The notes: a model not told the origin generated them from the letters alone. A DNA stretch of 64,000 nucleotides from Archivesica marissinica (GCA_014843695.1 CM026398.1:48263579-48327578); one strand, 5' to 3'. Counted from the first letter of the stretch, positions 47,683-60,206 are shown. Program-made: numbers and translations.

Positions 47683-47877
47683 TACAGTCTACATCCGCTA
47701 CGTCGAATTCCGTGGGACCGAGTACAATACTTCGACATAACCGAAGTTTGACTTAACGAAATTCGATATAAACGTAGCCATTTATATATAAAATGATAGT
47801 GTCTGAAACGGGACTTTGATCCGATTTCGAGATAACCGGATAATTCGACATAACCGACTTTGACATACGGAACTGTA
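47683..47877. mobile_element. Palindromic MITE, second copy (segment B)
   Basis: Same as 23718-23912. Confidence 0.72.
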
Positions 47878-48376
47878 CTATAAAATGTTTATGAAAATGG
47901 ATGCCTGTCTGAACTAACTATGGTTCTGATGCAGAGTGATGGATTCGTTTTAACATTGTGAACTTTTTAATGTGCGATTGGCTCCATCTGTTGAGTTAAT
48001 TTCTGTTTGTAGTTTACATTCACACAATTCTAAGACACGGGAAACAGTTTGAACTAGGAATATAGCTGCCACAAAACTAATCGTGTTTATCATTCTAAGG
48101 TGAACTTTTCCACATTTCCTATAGTGATAAATGATTCCAGCATATTTTTTTGGATCATCGTTTCGATTATTCGGATTCCATGGTGTGAAACTGCTTATAA
48201 TTGGTTAGACTACGCTCTCAGTCAATATAGGTACCAATTAGAACAAGTACCTGCAGACCTGTTTTCGTTGAAAGAGTTAATCTGATCCATGATAACGTAT
48301 TAACATATAATAAGGCGCCAGTTATACTACACCGAAGTCTAATTGCAGTCTGTATTCTTCAAGCAGACAAACTCAG
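47878..48376. other. Unassigned region (segment B copy)
   Basis: Same as 23913-24411 with a substitution near 48324; no gene seen. Confidence 0.4.
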
Positions 48377-48937
48377 ATGATGATTGCATTTATTTATCCT
48401 CGCCTCCGGCGAACCATATGGGCGAGCGTACTAAGACGATTATTCCTCTGTGGTGCTTATGTTGACATCCTCAGGTGGCTTCTTCTTTCTTTCCATGCCA
48501 GGGTGACAAGGCCTGGTCTGCACGTGGTCCTTTGTAGGGCCACCCTCCTCACTGTTGGTCACCCCACAGCAGCATTTATACGGATCTGGCAGTTAGACAT
48601 CTGGTCGTCGATTGTCACTCAGGGGAGCGTGGATACCACGACCGTTGCCGCTCCCTCAGGTCCGCTGTCTCGTCTATCCGCCGGAGAAGTAGAAGGAGGA
48701 GAAAGATTGAAGAAGCCAGCGAATATATAGTGTGTATTTCACTATCTAGAAGAGACGGCGGATCTGTCCTAATGTGCCATAGCCGTGGGTCCACATGCTG
48801 GCGAGCCTCCCCCTTCGCAAGATCGACGACCAGAAGATCCCAGTATCCTACGCTGCTGCTGCGGGATGTGCCCCGGTCACGACGTGCACGTCGTGAGGAG
48901 ATCGACCGGGAGACAAACTCATCGTGAACTATACTAA
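48377..48937. other. GC-rich unassigned block (segment B copy)
   Basis: Counterpart of 24412-24972. A 4-bp indel (about 48740) joins two short minus-strand frames into one of 111 codons here, but no protein family is recognised. Confidence 0.4.
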
Positions 48938-48949
48938 CTAATAGGTCCA

Positions 48950-49792
48950 AAACATAGACACTGCATGCTTAGAGGAGTGTAACGATTTAAACATAGACAC
49001 TGCATGCTTAGAGGAGTGTAACGATTTAAACATAGACACTGCATGCTTAGAGGAGTGTAACGATTTAAACATAGACACTGCATGCTTAGAGGAGTGTAAC
49101 GATTTAAACATAGACACTGCATGCTTAGAGGAGTGTAACGATTTAAACATAGACACTGCAAGCTCAGACGAGTGTAACGATTTAAGCATAAAAACAGCAA
49201 GTTCAGACCAGTGTAACGATTTAAACCTAGACACAGCAAGCTCAGTCGAGTGTAACGATTTAAACATAGACACTGCTAGCTCAGACGAGTGTAACGATTT
49301 AAACATAGACACTGCAAGCTCAGACGAGTGTAACTATTTAAACATAGAAACTGCAAGCTCAGACGAGTGTAAATATTTAAACATAGACAATGCAAGCTCA
49401 GACGAGTGTAACGATTTAAACATAGACACTGCAAGCTCAGACGAAAGTAAATATTTAAACATAGACACTGTAAGCTCAGGCGAGTGTAACGATTTAAACA
49501 TAGACACTGCAAGCTCAGACGAGTGTAACGATTTAAACATAGACACTGCAAGCTCAGACGAGTGTAACGATTTAAACATAGACACCTCAAGCTCAGACGA
49601 GTGTAACGATTTAAACATAGACACAGAAAGCTCAGACGAGTGTAACGATTTGAACATAGACACTTCAAGCTCAGAAGAGTGTAAAGATTTAAGCACAAAC
49701 ACTGCAAGCTCAGACTAGTGTAACGATTTAAACATAGACACAGAAAGCTCAGACGAGTGTAACGATTTAAACATAGACACTTCAAGCTCAGA
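48950..49792. repeat. 39-bp array, block B1
   Basis: Counterpart of 24985-25754, with extra units and several substitutions. Confidence 0.95.
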
Positions 49793-50146
49793 GGATAGAG
49801 ATAGAAATAGAGATAGATTTCTTTATTTATAGAGGGTGACCTAATTAGTTTTGAACTAATCCTCCTTAGGGCCCTCTTCAATGTGTTAACACTATAGAAT
49901 AAATGTACATACACAATAATTATAACATTGTTACGCCGTACAATATACATGCATACTGTTGTACAATGTAACTTAAACAACAGCCTAAATAAATCATGTA
50001 CTTTGATAGAAATACAAAACGACATAAGCATATTGATTTACAATCATTATATATATATAACTGTCTAGTGTCTACCGATTAAAACGTTGTATCCATACTT
50101 TACATTTTGTCTTGAATATATTTAAAGATCTGGACGTCTTAATTAA
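49793..50146. repeat. Array spacer (segment B, copy 1)
   Basis: Same ~350-bp spacer as 27351-27700, with a short TA run where segment A has the long one at 26010-26100. Confidence 0.9.
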
Positions 50147-51270
50147 TGTAACGATTTAAGCATAAACACTTCAAGCTCAGACGAGTGTAACGATTAACAT
50201 AAACACTTCAAGCTCAGACGAGTGTAACGATTTAAGCATAAACACTGCAAGCTCAGATGAGTGTAACAATTTAAAAATAGATAATGCAAGCTCAGACGAG
50301 TGTAACGATATAAACATAGACACTGCAAGCTCAGACGAGTGTAACGATTTAAACATAGACATAGCAAGCTCAGACGAGTGTAACGATTTAAACATAGACA
50401 CTGCAAGCTCAGACGAGTGTAACGATTTAAACATAGACACAGCAAGCTCAGACGAGTGTACCGATTTAAACATAGACACTGCAAGCTCAGACGAGTGTAA
50501 CGATTTAAACATAGACACTGCAAGCTCAGACGAGTGTAACGATTTAAACATAGACACTGCAAGCTCAGACGAGTGTAACGATTTAAACATAGACACAGCA
50601 AGCTCAGACGAGTGTACCGATTTAAACATAGAAACTGCAAGCTCAGACGAGTGTAACGATTTAAACATAGACACTTCAAGCTCAGACGAGTGTAACGATT
50701 TAAACATAGACACTTCAAGCTCAGACGAGTGTAACGATTTAAACATAGACACAGAAAGCTCAGACGAGTGTAACGATTTAAACATAGACACAGAAAGCTC
50801 AGACGAGTGTAACGATTTAAACATAGACACTGCAAGCTCAGAGGAGTGTAACGATTAAAGCATAAACACTTCAAGCTCAGGCTAGTGTAACGATTTAAGC
50901 ATAAACACTTCAAGCTCAGGCAGTGTAACGATTTAAGCATAAACACTTCAAGCTCAGACGTGTGTAACGATTTAAGCAAAACACTGCAAGCTCAGGCGAG
51001 TGTAACGATTTAAACATAGACACTGCAAGCTCAGACGAGTGTAACGATTTAAACATAGACACTGCAAGCTCAGACGAGTGTAACGATTTAAGCACAAACA
51101 CTGCAAGCTCAGACGAGTGTAACGATTTAAACATAGACACAGCAAGCTCAGACGAGTGTACCATTTAAACATAGACACAGCAAGCTCAGACGAGTGTAAC
51201 GATTTAAACATAGACACTTCAAGCTCAGACGAGTGTAACAATTAAAACATAAACACTGCAAGCTCAGACG
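50147..51270. repeat. 39-bp array, block B2
   Basis: Counterpart of 26187-27350. Several single-base losses towards the right end (for example gcaaaacactgc, gtaccatttaaac). Confidence 0.93.
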
Positions 51271-51554
51271 AGTGTAACGAAAAAAAAAAACCAAAAAAAA
51301 AACAAAAACCAAAAACAACCCACCCCCAAAACACAAAAAAACAACACAAAAAAACAAACACAAACACAAAACAATAACTTAAACAACAGCCTAATAAATC
51401 AGTACTTTGATAGAAATACAAAACGACATAAGCATATTGATTTACAATCATTATATAAAAACACACCAAAAACACCAACACACAAAAAAAACACCAAAAA
51501 CAAACAAAACACCAACCAACAAACAAAACAAACACCAACCAACAAACAAAAAAC
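51271..51554. other. Corrupted spacer: A/C-only tracts around a spacer remnant
   Basis: 51271-51375 and 51455-51553 consist almost only of A and C. The part between them (aacttaaacaacagcctaat ... acaatcattatat) is the middle of the usual spacer with single-base losses. Flanking 39-bp units resume cleanly. This looks like a failed consensus over a normal spacer rather than biology. Confidence 0.75.
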
Positions 51555-52542
51555 ACTGCAAGCTCAGACGAGTGTAACGATTTAAACATAGACACAGCAA
51601 GCTCAGACGAGTGTAACGATTTAAACATAGACGCTGCAAGCTCAGACGAGTGTAACGATTTAAACATAGACACAGCAAGCTCAGACGAGTGTAACGATTT
51701 AAACATAGACACAGCAAGCTCAGACGAGTGTAACGATTTAAACATAGACACAGAAAGCTCAGACGAGTGTAACGATTTAAACATAGACACTCAAGCTCAG
51801 ACGAGTGTAACGATTTAAACATAGACACAGCAAGCTCAGCGAGTGTACCGATTTAAACATAGAAACTGCAAGCTCAGACGAGTGTAACGATTTAAACATA
51901 GACACTTCAAGCTCAGACGAGTGTAACGATTTAAACATAGACACTTCAAGCTCAGACGAGTGTAACGATTTAAACATAGACACAGAAAGCTCAGACGAGT
52001 GTAACGATTTAAACATAGACACAGAAAGCTCAGACGAGTGTAACGATTTAAACATAGACACTGCAAGCTCAGAGGAGTGTAACGATTAAAGCATAAACAC
52101 TTCAAGCTCAGGCTAGTGTAACGATTTAAGCATAAACACTTCAAGCTCAGGCGAGTGTAACGATTTAAGCATAAACACTTCAAGCTCAGACGTGTGTAAC
52201 GATTTAAGCACAAACACTGCAAGCTCAGGCGAGTGTAACGATTTAAACATAGACACTGCAAGCTCAGACGAGTGTAACGATTTAAACATAGACACTGCAA
52301 GCTCAGACGAGTGTAACGATTTAAGCACAAACACTGCAAGCTCAGACGAGTGTAACGATTTAAACATAGACACAGCAAGCTCAGACGAGTGTACCTATTT
52401 AAACATAGACACAGCAAGCTCAGACGAGTGTAACGATTTAAACATAGACACTTCAAGCTCAGACGAGTGTAACAATTAAAACATAAACACTGCAAGCTCA
52501 GACGAGTGTAACGATTTAAACATAGACACTTCAAACTCAGAG
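51555..52542. repeat. 39-bp array, block B3
   Basis: About 25 units of the 39-bp repeat, a few with one or two bases missing near 51790 and 51838. Confidence 0.93.
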
Positions 52543-52889
52543 GATAGAGATAGAGATAGATTTCTTTATTTATAGAGGGTGACCTAATTAGTTTTGAACT
52601 AATCCTCCTTAGGGCCCTCTTCAATGTGTTAACACTATAGAATAAATGTACATACACAATAATTATAACATAGTTACGCCGTACAATATACATGCATAAT
52701 GTTGTACAAAGTAACTTAAACAACAGCCTAAATAAATCATGTACTTTGATAGAAATACAAAACGACATAAGCATATTGATTTACAATCATTATATATATA
52801 TAACTGTCTAGTGTCTACCGATTAAAACGTTGTATCCATACTTTACATTTTGTCTTGAATATATTTAAAGATCTGGACGTCTTAATTAG
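52543..52889. repeat. Array spacer (segment B, copy 3)
   Basis: Same spacer as 27351-27700. Confidence 0.9.
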
Positions 52890-53777
52890 TGTAACGATTT
52901 AAGCATAAACACTGCAAGCTCAGACGAGTGTAACGATATAAACATAGACACTGCAAGCTCAGACGAGTGTAACGATTTAAACATAGACACTGCAAGCTCA
53001 GACGAGTGTAACGATTTAAACATAGACACAGCAAGCTCAGACGAGTGTAACGATTTAAACATAGACGCTGCAAGCTCAGACGAGTGTAACGATTTAAACA
53101 TAGACACAGCAAGCTCAGACGAGTGTAACGATTTAAACATAGACACACAAGCTCAGACGAGTGTAACGATTTAAACATAGACACAGAAAGCTCAGACGAG
53201 TGTAACGATTTAAACATAGACACCAAGCTCAGACGAGTGTAACGATTTAAACATAGACACAGAAAGTTCAGACGAGTGTAACGATTTAAACATAGACACT
53301 GCAAGCTCAGAGGAGTGTAACGATTAAACATAAACACTTCAAGCTCAGGCTAGTGTAACGATTTAAGCATAAACACTTCAAGCTCAGGCGAGTGTAACGA
53401 TTTAAGCATAAACACTTCAAGCTCAGACGTGTGTAACGATTTAAGCACAAACACTGCAAGCTCAGGCGAGTGTAACGATTTAAACATAGACACTGCAAGC
53501 TCAGACGAGTGTAACGATTTAAACATAGACACTGCAAGCTCAGACGAGTGTAACGATTTAAGCACAAACACTGCAAGCTCAGACGAGTGTAACGATTTAA
53601 ACATAGACACAGCAAGCTCAGACGAGTGTACCGATTTAAACATAGACACAGCAAGCTCAGACGAGTGTAACGATTTAAACATAGACACTTCAAGCTCAGA
53701 CGAGTGTAACAATTAAAACATAAACACTGCAAGCTCAGACGAGTGTAACGATTTAAACATAGACACTTCAAACTCAG
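52890..53777. repeat. 39-bp array, block B4
   Basis: Unit order nearly matches 29205-30096, with single-base losses near 53150, 53222 and 53327. Confidence 0.93.
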
Positions 53778-54125
53778 AGGATAGAGATAGAGATAGATTT
53801 CTTTATTTATAGAGGGTGACCTAATTAGTTTTGAACTAATCCTCCTTAGGGCCCTCTTCAATGTGTTAACACTATAGAATAAATGTACATACACAATAAT
53901 TATAACATAGTTACGCCGTACAATATACATGCATAATGTTGTACAAAGTAACTTAAACAACAGCCTAAATAAATCATGTACTTTGATAGAAATACAAAAC
54001 GACATAAGCATATTGATTTACAATCATTATATATATATAACTGTCTAGTGTCTACCGATTAAAACGTTGTATCCATACTTTACATTTTGTCTTGAATATA
54101 TTTAAAGATCTGGACGTCTTAATTA
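53778..54125. repeat. Array spacer (segment B, copy 4)
   Basis: Same spacer as 27351-27700. Confidence 0.9.
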
Positions 54126-55252
54126 GTGTAACGATTTAAGCATAAACACTGCAAGCTCAGACGAGTGTAACGATATAAACATAGACACTGCAAGCTCAGA
54201 CGAGTGTAACGATTTAAACATAGACACTGCAAGCTCAGACGAGTGTAACGATTTAAACATAGACACAGCAAGCTCAGACGAGTGTAACGATTTAAACATA
54301 GACGCTGCAAGCTCAGACGAGTGTAACGATTTAAACATAGACACAGCAAGCTCAGACGAGTGTAACGATTTAAACATAGACACAGCAAGCTCAGACGAGT
54401 GTAACGATTTAAACATAGACACAGAAAGCTCAGACGAGTGTAACGATTTAAACATAGACACTTCAAGCTCAGACGAGTGTAACGATTTAAACATAGACAC
54501 AGAAAGTTCAGACGAGTGTAACGATTTAAACATAAACACTTCAAGCTCAGGCGAGTGTACCGATTTAAACATAGAAACTGCAAGCTCAGACGAGTGTAAC
54601 GATTTAAACATAGACACTTCAAGCTCAGACGAGTGTAACGATTTAAACATAGACACTTCAAGCTCAGACGAGTGTAACGATTTAAACATAGACACAGAAA
54701 GCTCAGACGAGTGTAACGATTTAAACATAGACACAGAAAGCTCAGACGAGTGTAACGATTTAAACATAGACACTGCAAGCTCAGAGGAGTGTAACGATTA
54801 AAGCATAAACACTTCAAGCTCAGGCTAGTGTAACGATTTAAGCATAAACACTTCAAGCTCAGGCAAGTGTAACGATTTAAGCATAAACACTTCAAGCTCA
54901 GACGTGTGTAACGATTTAAGCACAAACACTGCAAGCTCAGGCGAGTGTAACGATTTAAACATAGACACTGCAAGCTCAGACGAGTGTAACGATTTAAACA
55001 TAGACACTGCAAGCTCAGACGAGTGTAACGATTTAAGCACAAACACTGCAAGCTCAGACGAGTGTAACGATTTAAACATAGACACAGCAAGCTCAGACGA
55101 GTGTACCGATTTAAACATAGACACAGCAAGCTCAGACGAGTGTAACGATTTAAACATAGACACTTCAAGCTCAGACGAGTGTAACAATTAAAACATAAAC
55201 ACTGCAAGCTCAGACGAGTGTAACGATTTAAACATAGACACTTCAAACTCAG
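54126..55252. repeat. 39-bp array, block B5
   Basis: About 29 clean units. Confidence 0.95.
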
Positions 55253-55601
55253 AGGATAGAGATAGAGATAGATTTCTTTATTTATAGAGGGTGACCTAAT
55301 TAGTTTTGAACTAATCCTCCTTAGGGCCCTCTTCAATGTGTTAACACTATAGAATAAATGTACATACACAATAATTATAACATAGTTACGCCGTACAATA
55401 TACATGCATAATGTTGTACAAAGTAACTTAAACAACAGCCTAAATAAATCATGTACTTTGATAGAAATACAAAACGACATAAGCATATTGATTTACAATC
55501 ATTATATATATATAACTGTCTAGTGTCTACCGATTAAAACGTTGTATCCATACTTTACATTTTGTCTTGAATATATTTAAAGATCTGGACGTCTTAATTA
55601 G
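55253..55601. repeat. Array spacer (segment B, copy 5)
   Basis: Same spacer as 27351-27700. Confidence 0.9.
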
Positions 55602-56220
55602 TGTAACGATTTAAGCATAAACACTGCAAGCTCAGACGAGTGTAACGATATAAACATAGACACTGCAAGCTCAGACGAGTGTAACGATTTAAACATAGAC
55701 ACTGCAAGCTCAGACGAGTGTAACGATTTAAACATAGACACAGCAAGCTCAGACGAGTGTAACGATTTAAACATAGACGCTGCAAGCTCAGACGAGTGTA
55801 ACGATTTAAACATAGACACAGCAAGCTCAGACGAGTGTAACGATTTAAACATAGACACAGCAAGCTCAGACGAGTGTAACGATTTAAACATAGACACAGA
55901 AAGCTCAGACGAGTGTAACGATTTAAACATAGACACTTCAAGCTCAGACGAGTGTAACGATTTAAACATAGACACAGAAAGTTCAGACGAGTGTAACGAT
56001 TTAAACATAAACACTTCAAGCTCAGGCGAGTGTAACGATTTAAGCATAAACACTTCAAGCTCAGACGAGTGTAACGATATAAACATAGACACTGCAAGCT
56101 CAGACGAGTGTAACGATTTAAACATAGACACTGCAAGCTCAGGCGAGTGTAACGATTTAAACATAGACACAGCAAGCTCAGACGAGTGTAACGATATAAA
56201 CCTAGACACTGCAAGTTCAT
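55602..56220. repeat. 39-bp array, block B6 and right boundary
   Basis: About 16 units; the array ends at gcaagttcatgggtg. This is the only place in the window where the right edge of the compound array is seen. Confidence 0.95.
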
Positions 56221-57004
56221 GGGTGTGAAATAAATGTTTCTTTTGTTTTATTGTGTGCATTGGGGAATAAATATAATGCGTGAATATATTTTTATATGTA
56301 CAGTCGTCGGTATTGCATACCCACTGACATGCCAAATTAAATATCAAAACTTCAAACAGGTATATAGATATTTCTGCTACACGCAGACGATCTGTGTTAA
56401 CGAGATACTACTTAGCTTCGATAATATTTCGGATTAGTCAAACAGTCAGCTGCCATACTAATGAATTATTAACATACCACTTAATGGTATACCAACAGGG
56501 AATACCAACAGAAACGAATTGCTAGGAAATTATGCAAAACATTTAAATGCATCTTCAAAACACAACGGGCATTTTTCTGGCAAATATACCCAGTAAAAAG
56601 TAATTTTACATCGAGCAAATATATCCATCCGATTCCACCATTCCTGTTTGGAACATTTTACTGTTCCTTGCATCTTAGAAAGTCATAAATCAAATTTATT
56701 TTGAAATAATATAGGCATTTTAATCGCTGTATGGGTGATGTATATTACCATTATGAAATAATTCTAACAGCTTTGGCAATTTCACTTCCACCTGCAACAG
56801 CAGGCAACACGATCCCAATTGTTTCACTTTGCTGTGCTCTGATAAACACTAAGCGTCGAATTATGGTGTAGTTTTGTGTTCATTTGCAATTTTCTTCTCT
56901 CACAAGTTGACAACTGACTAAGCATGTCATCTATGCTATATTTCCCACGGCACGTGAGCTAACTGAAGCCACTGACTGGGACTACAGAAGTAGCATATAT
57001 ATAT
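56221..57004. other. Unassigned single-copy region
   Basis: No gene recognised; the 67-codon frame at 56234-56437 shows no motif. Confidence 0.4.
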
Positions 57005-58129
57005 GATCGACGGTTAAACAGACAGGAATCCGGACAGCAACACGAGTTAATATGGTCGATGGTTCAACATACTCGAATCGGCTTCGTTAACAGCGGTCCA
57101 CAAGACAGCAGCGGCATACAATAATATCGATGGTTTAACAGTCAGCGGTTCACACAACAGTACCAGCGGCATACAATAAGATCGATGGTTTAACAGACAA
57201 CGGTTCACACGACAGCAGCAGCGGTAGACAATAAGATCGATGGTTTAACAGACAACGGTTCACACGACAGCAGCAGCGGCAGACAATAAAATCGATGGTT
57301 TAAAAGTCAACGGTTCACACGACAGCAGCAGCGGTAGACAATAAGATCGATGGTTTAACAGACAACGGTTCACACGACAGCAGCAGCGGCAGACAATAAG
57401 ATCGATGGTTTAAAAGTCAACGGTTCACACGACAGCAGCAGCGGTAGACAATAAGATCGATGGTTTAACAGACAACGGTTCACACGACAGCAGCAGCGGT
57501 AGACAATAAGATCGATGGTTTAACAGACAACGGTTCACACGACAGCAGCAGCGGCAGACAATAAGATCGATGGTTTAAAAGTCAACGGTTCACACGACAG
57601 CAGCAGCGGTAGACAATAAGATCGATGGTTTAACAGACAACGGTTCACACGACAGCAGCAGCGGCAGACAATAAGATCGATGGTTAAAAGTCAACGGTTC
57701 ACACGACAGTACCAGCGGCAGACAATAAGATCGATGGTTTAACAGACAACGGTTCACACGACAGCAGCAGCGGCAGACAATAATATCGATGGTTTAAAAG
57801 TCAACGGTTCACACGACAGCAGCAGCGGTAGACAATACGATCGATGGTTTAACAGACAACGGTTCACACGACAGCAGCAGCGGCAGACAATAAGATCGAT
57901 GGTTTAACAGACAACGGTTCACACGACAGCAGCAGCGGCAGACAATAAGATCGATTGTTTAACAGACAACGGTTCACACGACAGCAGCAGCGGTAGACAA
58001 TAAGATCGATGGTTTAATATACAACGGTTCACACGACAGCAGCAGCGGCAGACAATATTATCGATGGTTTAACAGTTACCGATGAATACAATAGCAGACG
58101 AAAATGCGATCCACACAGCAGTAGCGGCT
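57005..58129. repeat. 55-bp minisatellite with dimeric pattern
   Basis: About 20 units of agacaataagatcgatggtt, taacagacaacggttcacac, gacagcagcagcggc. Two unit types alternate for much of the array: ggt-agac... with aacagacaacgg and ggc-agac... with aaaagtcaacgg, giving a 110-bp dimer. Edge units (57005-57130, 58070-58129) are more divergent. No open frame crosses it. Confidence 0.93.
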
Positions 58130-58299
58130 GATCAATAAAATATATCATTGGTTATGAAGAAACTAACGAAATAGATGGGACATACGAAAGGCACTTGATA
58201 CGTTAAAATGAAAATGTTTATCCGATCAGCTTCAAAACTTAGTTTCAAAAAATAGGCCTATATAATAATATAATGCATCTATTAACGGCTTTTTTTAAA
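58130..58299. other. Short unassigned spacer
   Basis: No feature seen. Confidence 0.4.
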
Positions 58300-58548
58300 A
58301 ATTTATTTATGTTACAACAATTGCGAAGCAATTTTAACAACTTATATTAATCACTCTCGTTGGCGCGGATGCGGATGAAAGCGTAAATGTGGTCGTTCGT
58401 GTGGGATGAAACCGGAGTACCCGGAGAAAACCCACCTGTCCGATCTGGCGACCACCGTACCATCTCACATACTTCCCGGTCGGAGGAGCGAACCCGGGTT
58501 GCATACGTGAGAAGCGAGCGCGCTAACTACTATGCTAATCGGACAATC
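58300..58548 (-). mobile_element. SINE family A, near full length
   Basis: Reverse complement: gtccgattagcatagtagtt, agcgcgctcgc (A box), cccgggttcgctcc (B box), gagatggtacggtggtcgcc, ggacaggtgggttttctccg, cacacgaacgaccac, and the tail gagagtgattaatataag, cgcaattgttgtaaca. The head resembles a tRNA but the body and tail are SINE. It directly abuts a LINE fragment. Confidence 0.85.
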
Positions 58549-58785
58549 AACAGCTGGAAATCAATCAACTTTACTCTAGCAAGAGGAATTCGTCAATGTT
58601 GTCCTTTGTCAGCTTTGTTATTTTTCTATTTTCTGAAACAATGGATATTCAAATAAGAATATTGAAATGCATTAAAGTATTTCTGCAAAAATCAGTAATA
58701 ACAAACACCGTTTAATGAACTGGTTCTCCAGCCAAACCAAAATCCTGATATTTGGCAGCAGGCCTGTGGCAGCTAAGTTGAAACA
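58549..58785 (+). pseudogene. LINE reverse transcriptase fragment
   Basis: The frame reads FTLARGIRQCCPLSALLFF, the RGxRQGxPLSxLLF block of non-LTR reverse transcriptases, with Cys in place of the usual Gly after Gln. A stop follows at 58656. Shortly after, in another frame, LMNWFSSQTKILIFGSR resembles the later NxxKTKxMIFG block. Only a small decayed piece remains, and no catalytic YADD is visible. Confidence 0.72.
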
Positions 58786-59542
58786 ATGTAAAAACTATTA
58801 ACTTATGGAAACAAAAATATTTAACATTTTATTGGAATATTCAAATAATAAAAACGCTACTTGTTTCCTGCATTTACTTGCATTCAATCAATTGGAGTCT
58901 CCAGAGAAATTATAAACAAGAGAAAACATATGTGTTTGGAATTTTATCGAACGATAATCTTGAAGAAATTAAATTCACATCCTTAATAGGAACAAAATAA
59001 GAAGGCAACATTGGCATGATAGAAATAAAAAAGCTATTTAAAAGCCATAAAACTTAAATAGGTCCAATATATTTTTAACACAGGCGCCGATTGGAAAGTA
59101 ATACCACGTTTTGTTTCGTGAACAGCCTGGAGTATTTTCTATTCTAACTGCACTTGAACTATGCTGCGCGCATCGTGTTTTGGCTATTCCATTTATATAA
59201 TGCATGCACAATTTTATGAATGAAAGTCACGTGATGTTTGTAAATACTACCGTGGGAATTCGCGGAAGTGAGCTATTTTTAGAATCAGATAATCTCTTGT
59301 CCGTCTTGTTTTTCTGTTAAGTAAGGTTTCAGTTACTATTCTGTACAGTTTTATTTGACAAAATAAATAAAATTATTGATCAGTTACAACTTTTGTTCAT
59401 TTATGCACTAGATTGATATTTTTCATAAAAAATAACGTCATCACCCCTTACGCGGGAGGAAATTTCGAAAGCCAAATGCACGGCGTTTGACGACAATACT
59501 CCTTTGATTCTAAAATTATTAGAAGTAAGTCGTGTTAGAATC
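58786..59542. other. Unassigned region
   Basis: AT-rich; no gene or repeat recognised. Confidence 0.4.
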
Positions 59543-59681
59543 GAAATAATAAGTATCAACCGTGGTATATCGCAGAATAACCCTCGTTTGTCGTTCATCG
59601 GCCTTCGTGATATATTTCTACGCATAAGAACTTCAAACTCGGGTTATTCTGCGATATACCACGGTTGCTACTTATTATTTC
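59543..59681. other. Hairpin with 41-bp arms and 57-bp loop
   Basis: 59543-59583 (gaaataataagtatcaaccg ... gcagaataaccc) pairs with 59641-59681 with a single mismatch. The flanks do not pair. It could be a fold-back MITE remnant or a hairpin RNA source; nothing in the sequence decides. Confidence 0.8.
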
Positions 59682-60099
59682 TTAAATATTCTACATGGAT
59701 TTCGACACACTAAAAATGTCAAGGTGTAATCGATACCACGTTCTTGGAAAGAACACATTAACAATTAATCATTATATTCAGACATGCGTTAAAACTAATC
59801 TTGAACTAAATATCAACAATATAGTATACCGATATGACGAATAAAGATAAATAAATAAATAAAATTTAAAATAATTTATTATATAATATATAATTTGTAC
59901 AGTCTTGCATGTGTACTATATGTGTATATATGATGTTGTATATATCATGAATTAATAAATATCGAAGTTCCTAACTTCACACAGACGGATCTGTAGGAAA
60001 TTCGAAAAACCATATGTACATAGAAGCAAGGGTTAGCAACTTGTATTAACCTCTTTCGAAAGCGTGTATAATTATGTCATCAATTGTAAGTATATAGGA
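59682..60099. other. Unassigned AT-rich region
   Basis: Contains ataaataaataaataaaatt and TA-rich stretches near 59850-59900; no gene. Confidence 0.4.
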
Positions 60100-60206
60100 G
60101 GAAAGCGGAGAAACCCCCACCTGTCCGGACAGGCGCCCACCATACCATCTCACACACTTCCTGGTCCGAGGATCGAACCCGGGTTGCATTTGTGAGAAGC
60201 GAGCTG
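60100..60206 (-). mobile_element. SINE family A fragment
   Basis: Reverse complement holds the B-box part (cccgggttcgatcctcgg), gagatggtatggtgggcgcc and caggtgggggtttctccgc. Both ends are truncated. Confidence 0.75.

Larger units (their letters stand above)
31218..56220. other. Segment B: second copy of segment A, lacking the Tc1 insertion
   Basis: Every landmark from 5561 to 19883 recurs at a constant offset of 25657, with identical sequence wherever I compared. After the Tc1 site the offset is a constant 23965 to about 24775, with several substitutions and small indels. Most likely this is the alternate haplotype joined in tandem. A true recent segmental duplication is the alternative. Confidence 0.9.

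Noticed and set aside
48377..48950. Open frames of 111-117 codons in the GC-rich block
   Set aside because: Differences between the two segments change the amino acid each time or shift the frame, and no family motif is visible.
31218..56220. A true tandem gene duplication of the receptor
   Set aside because: Not excluded, but the identical start after identical gaps, plus zero visible divergence for 14 kb, fits an assembly duplication better.
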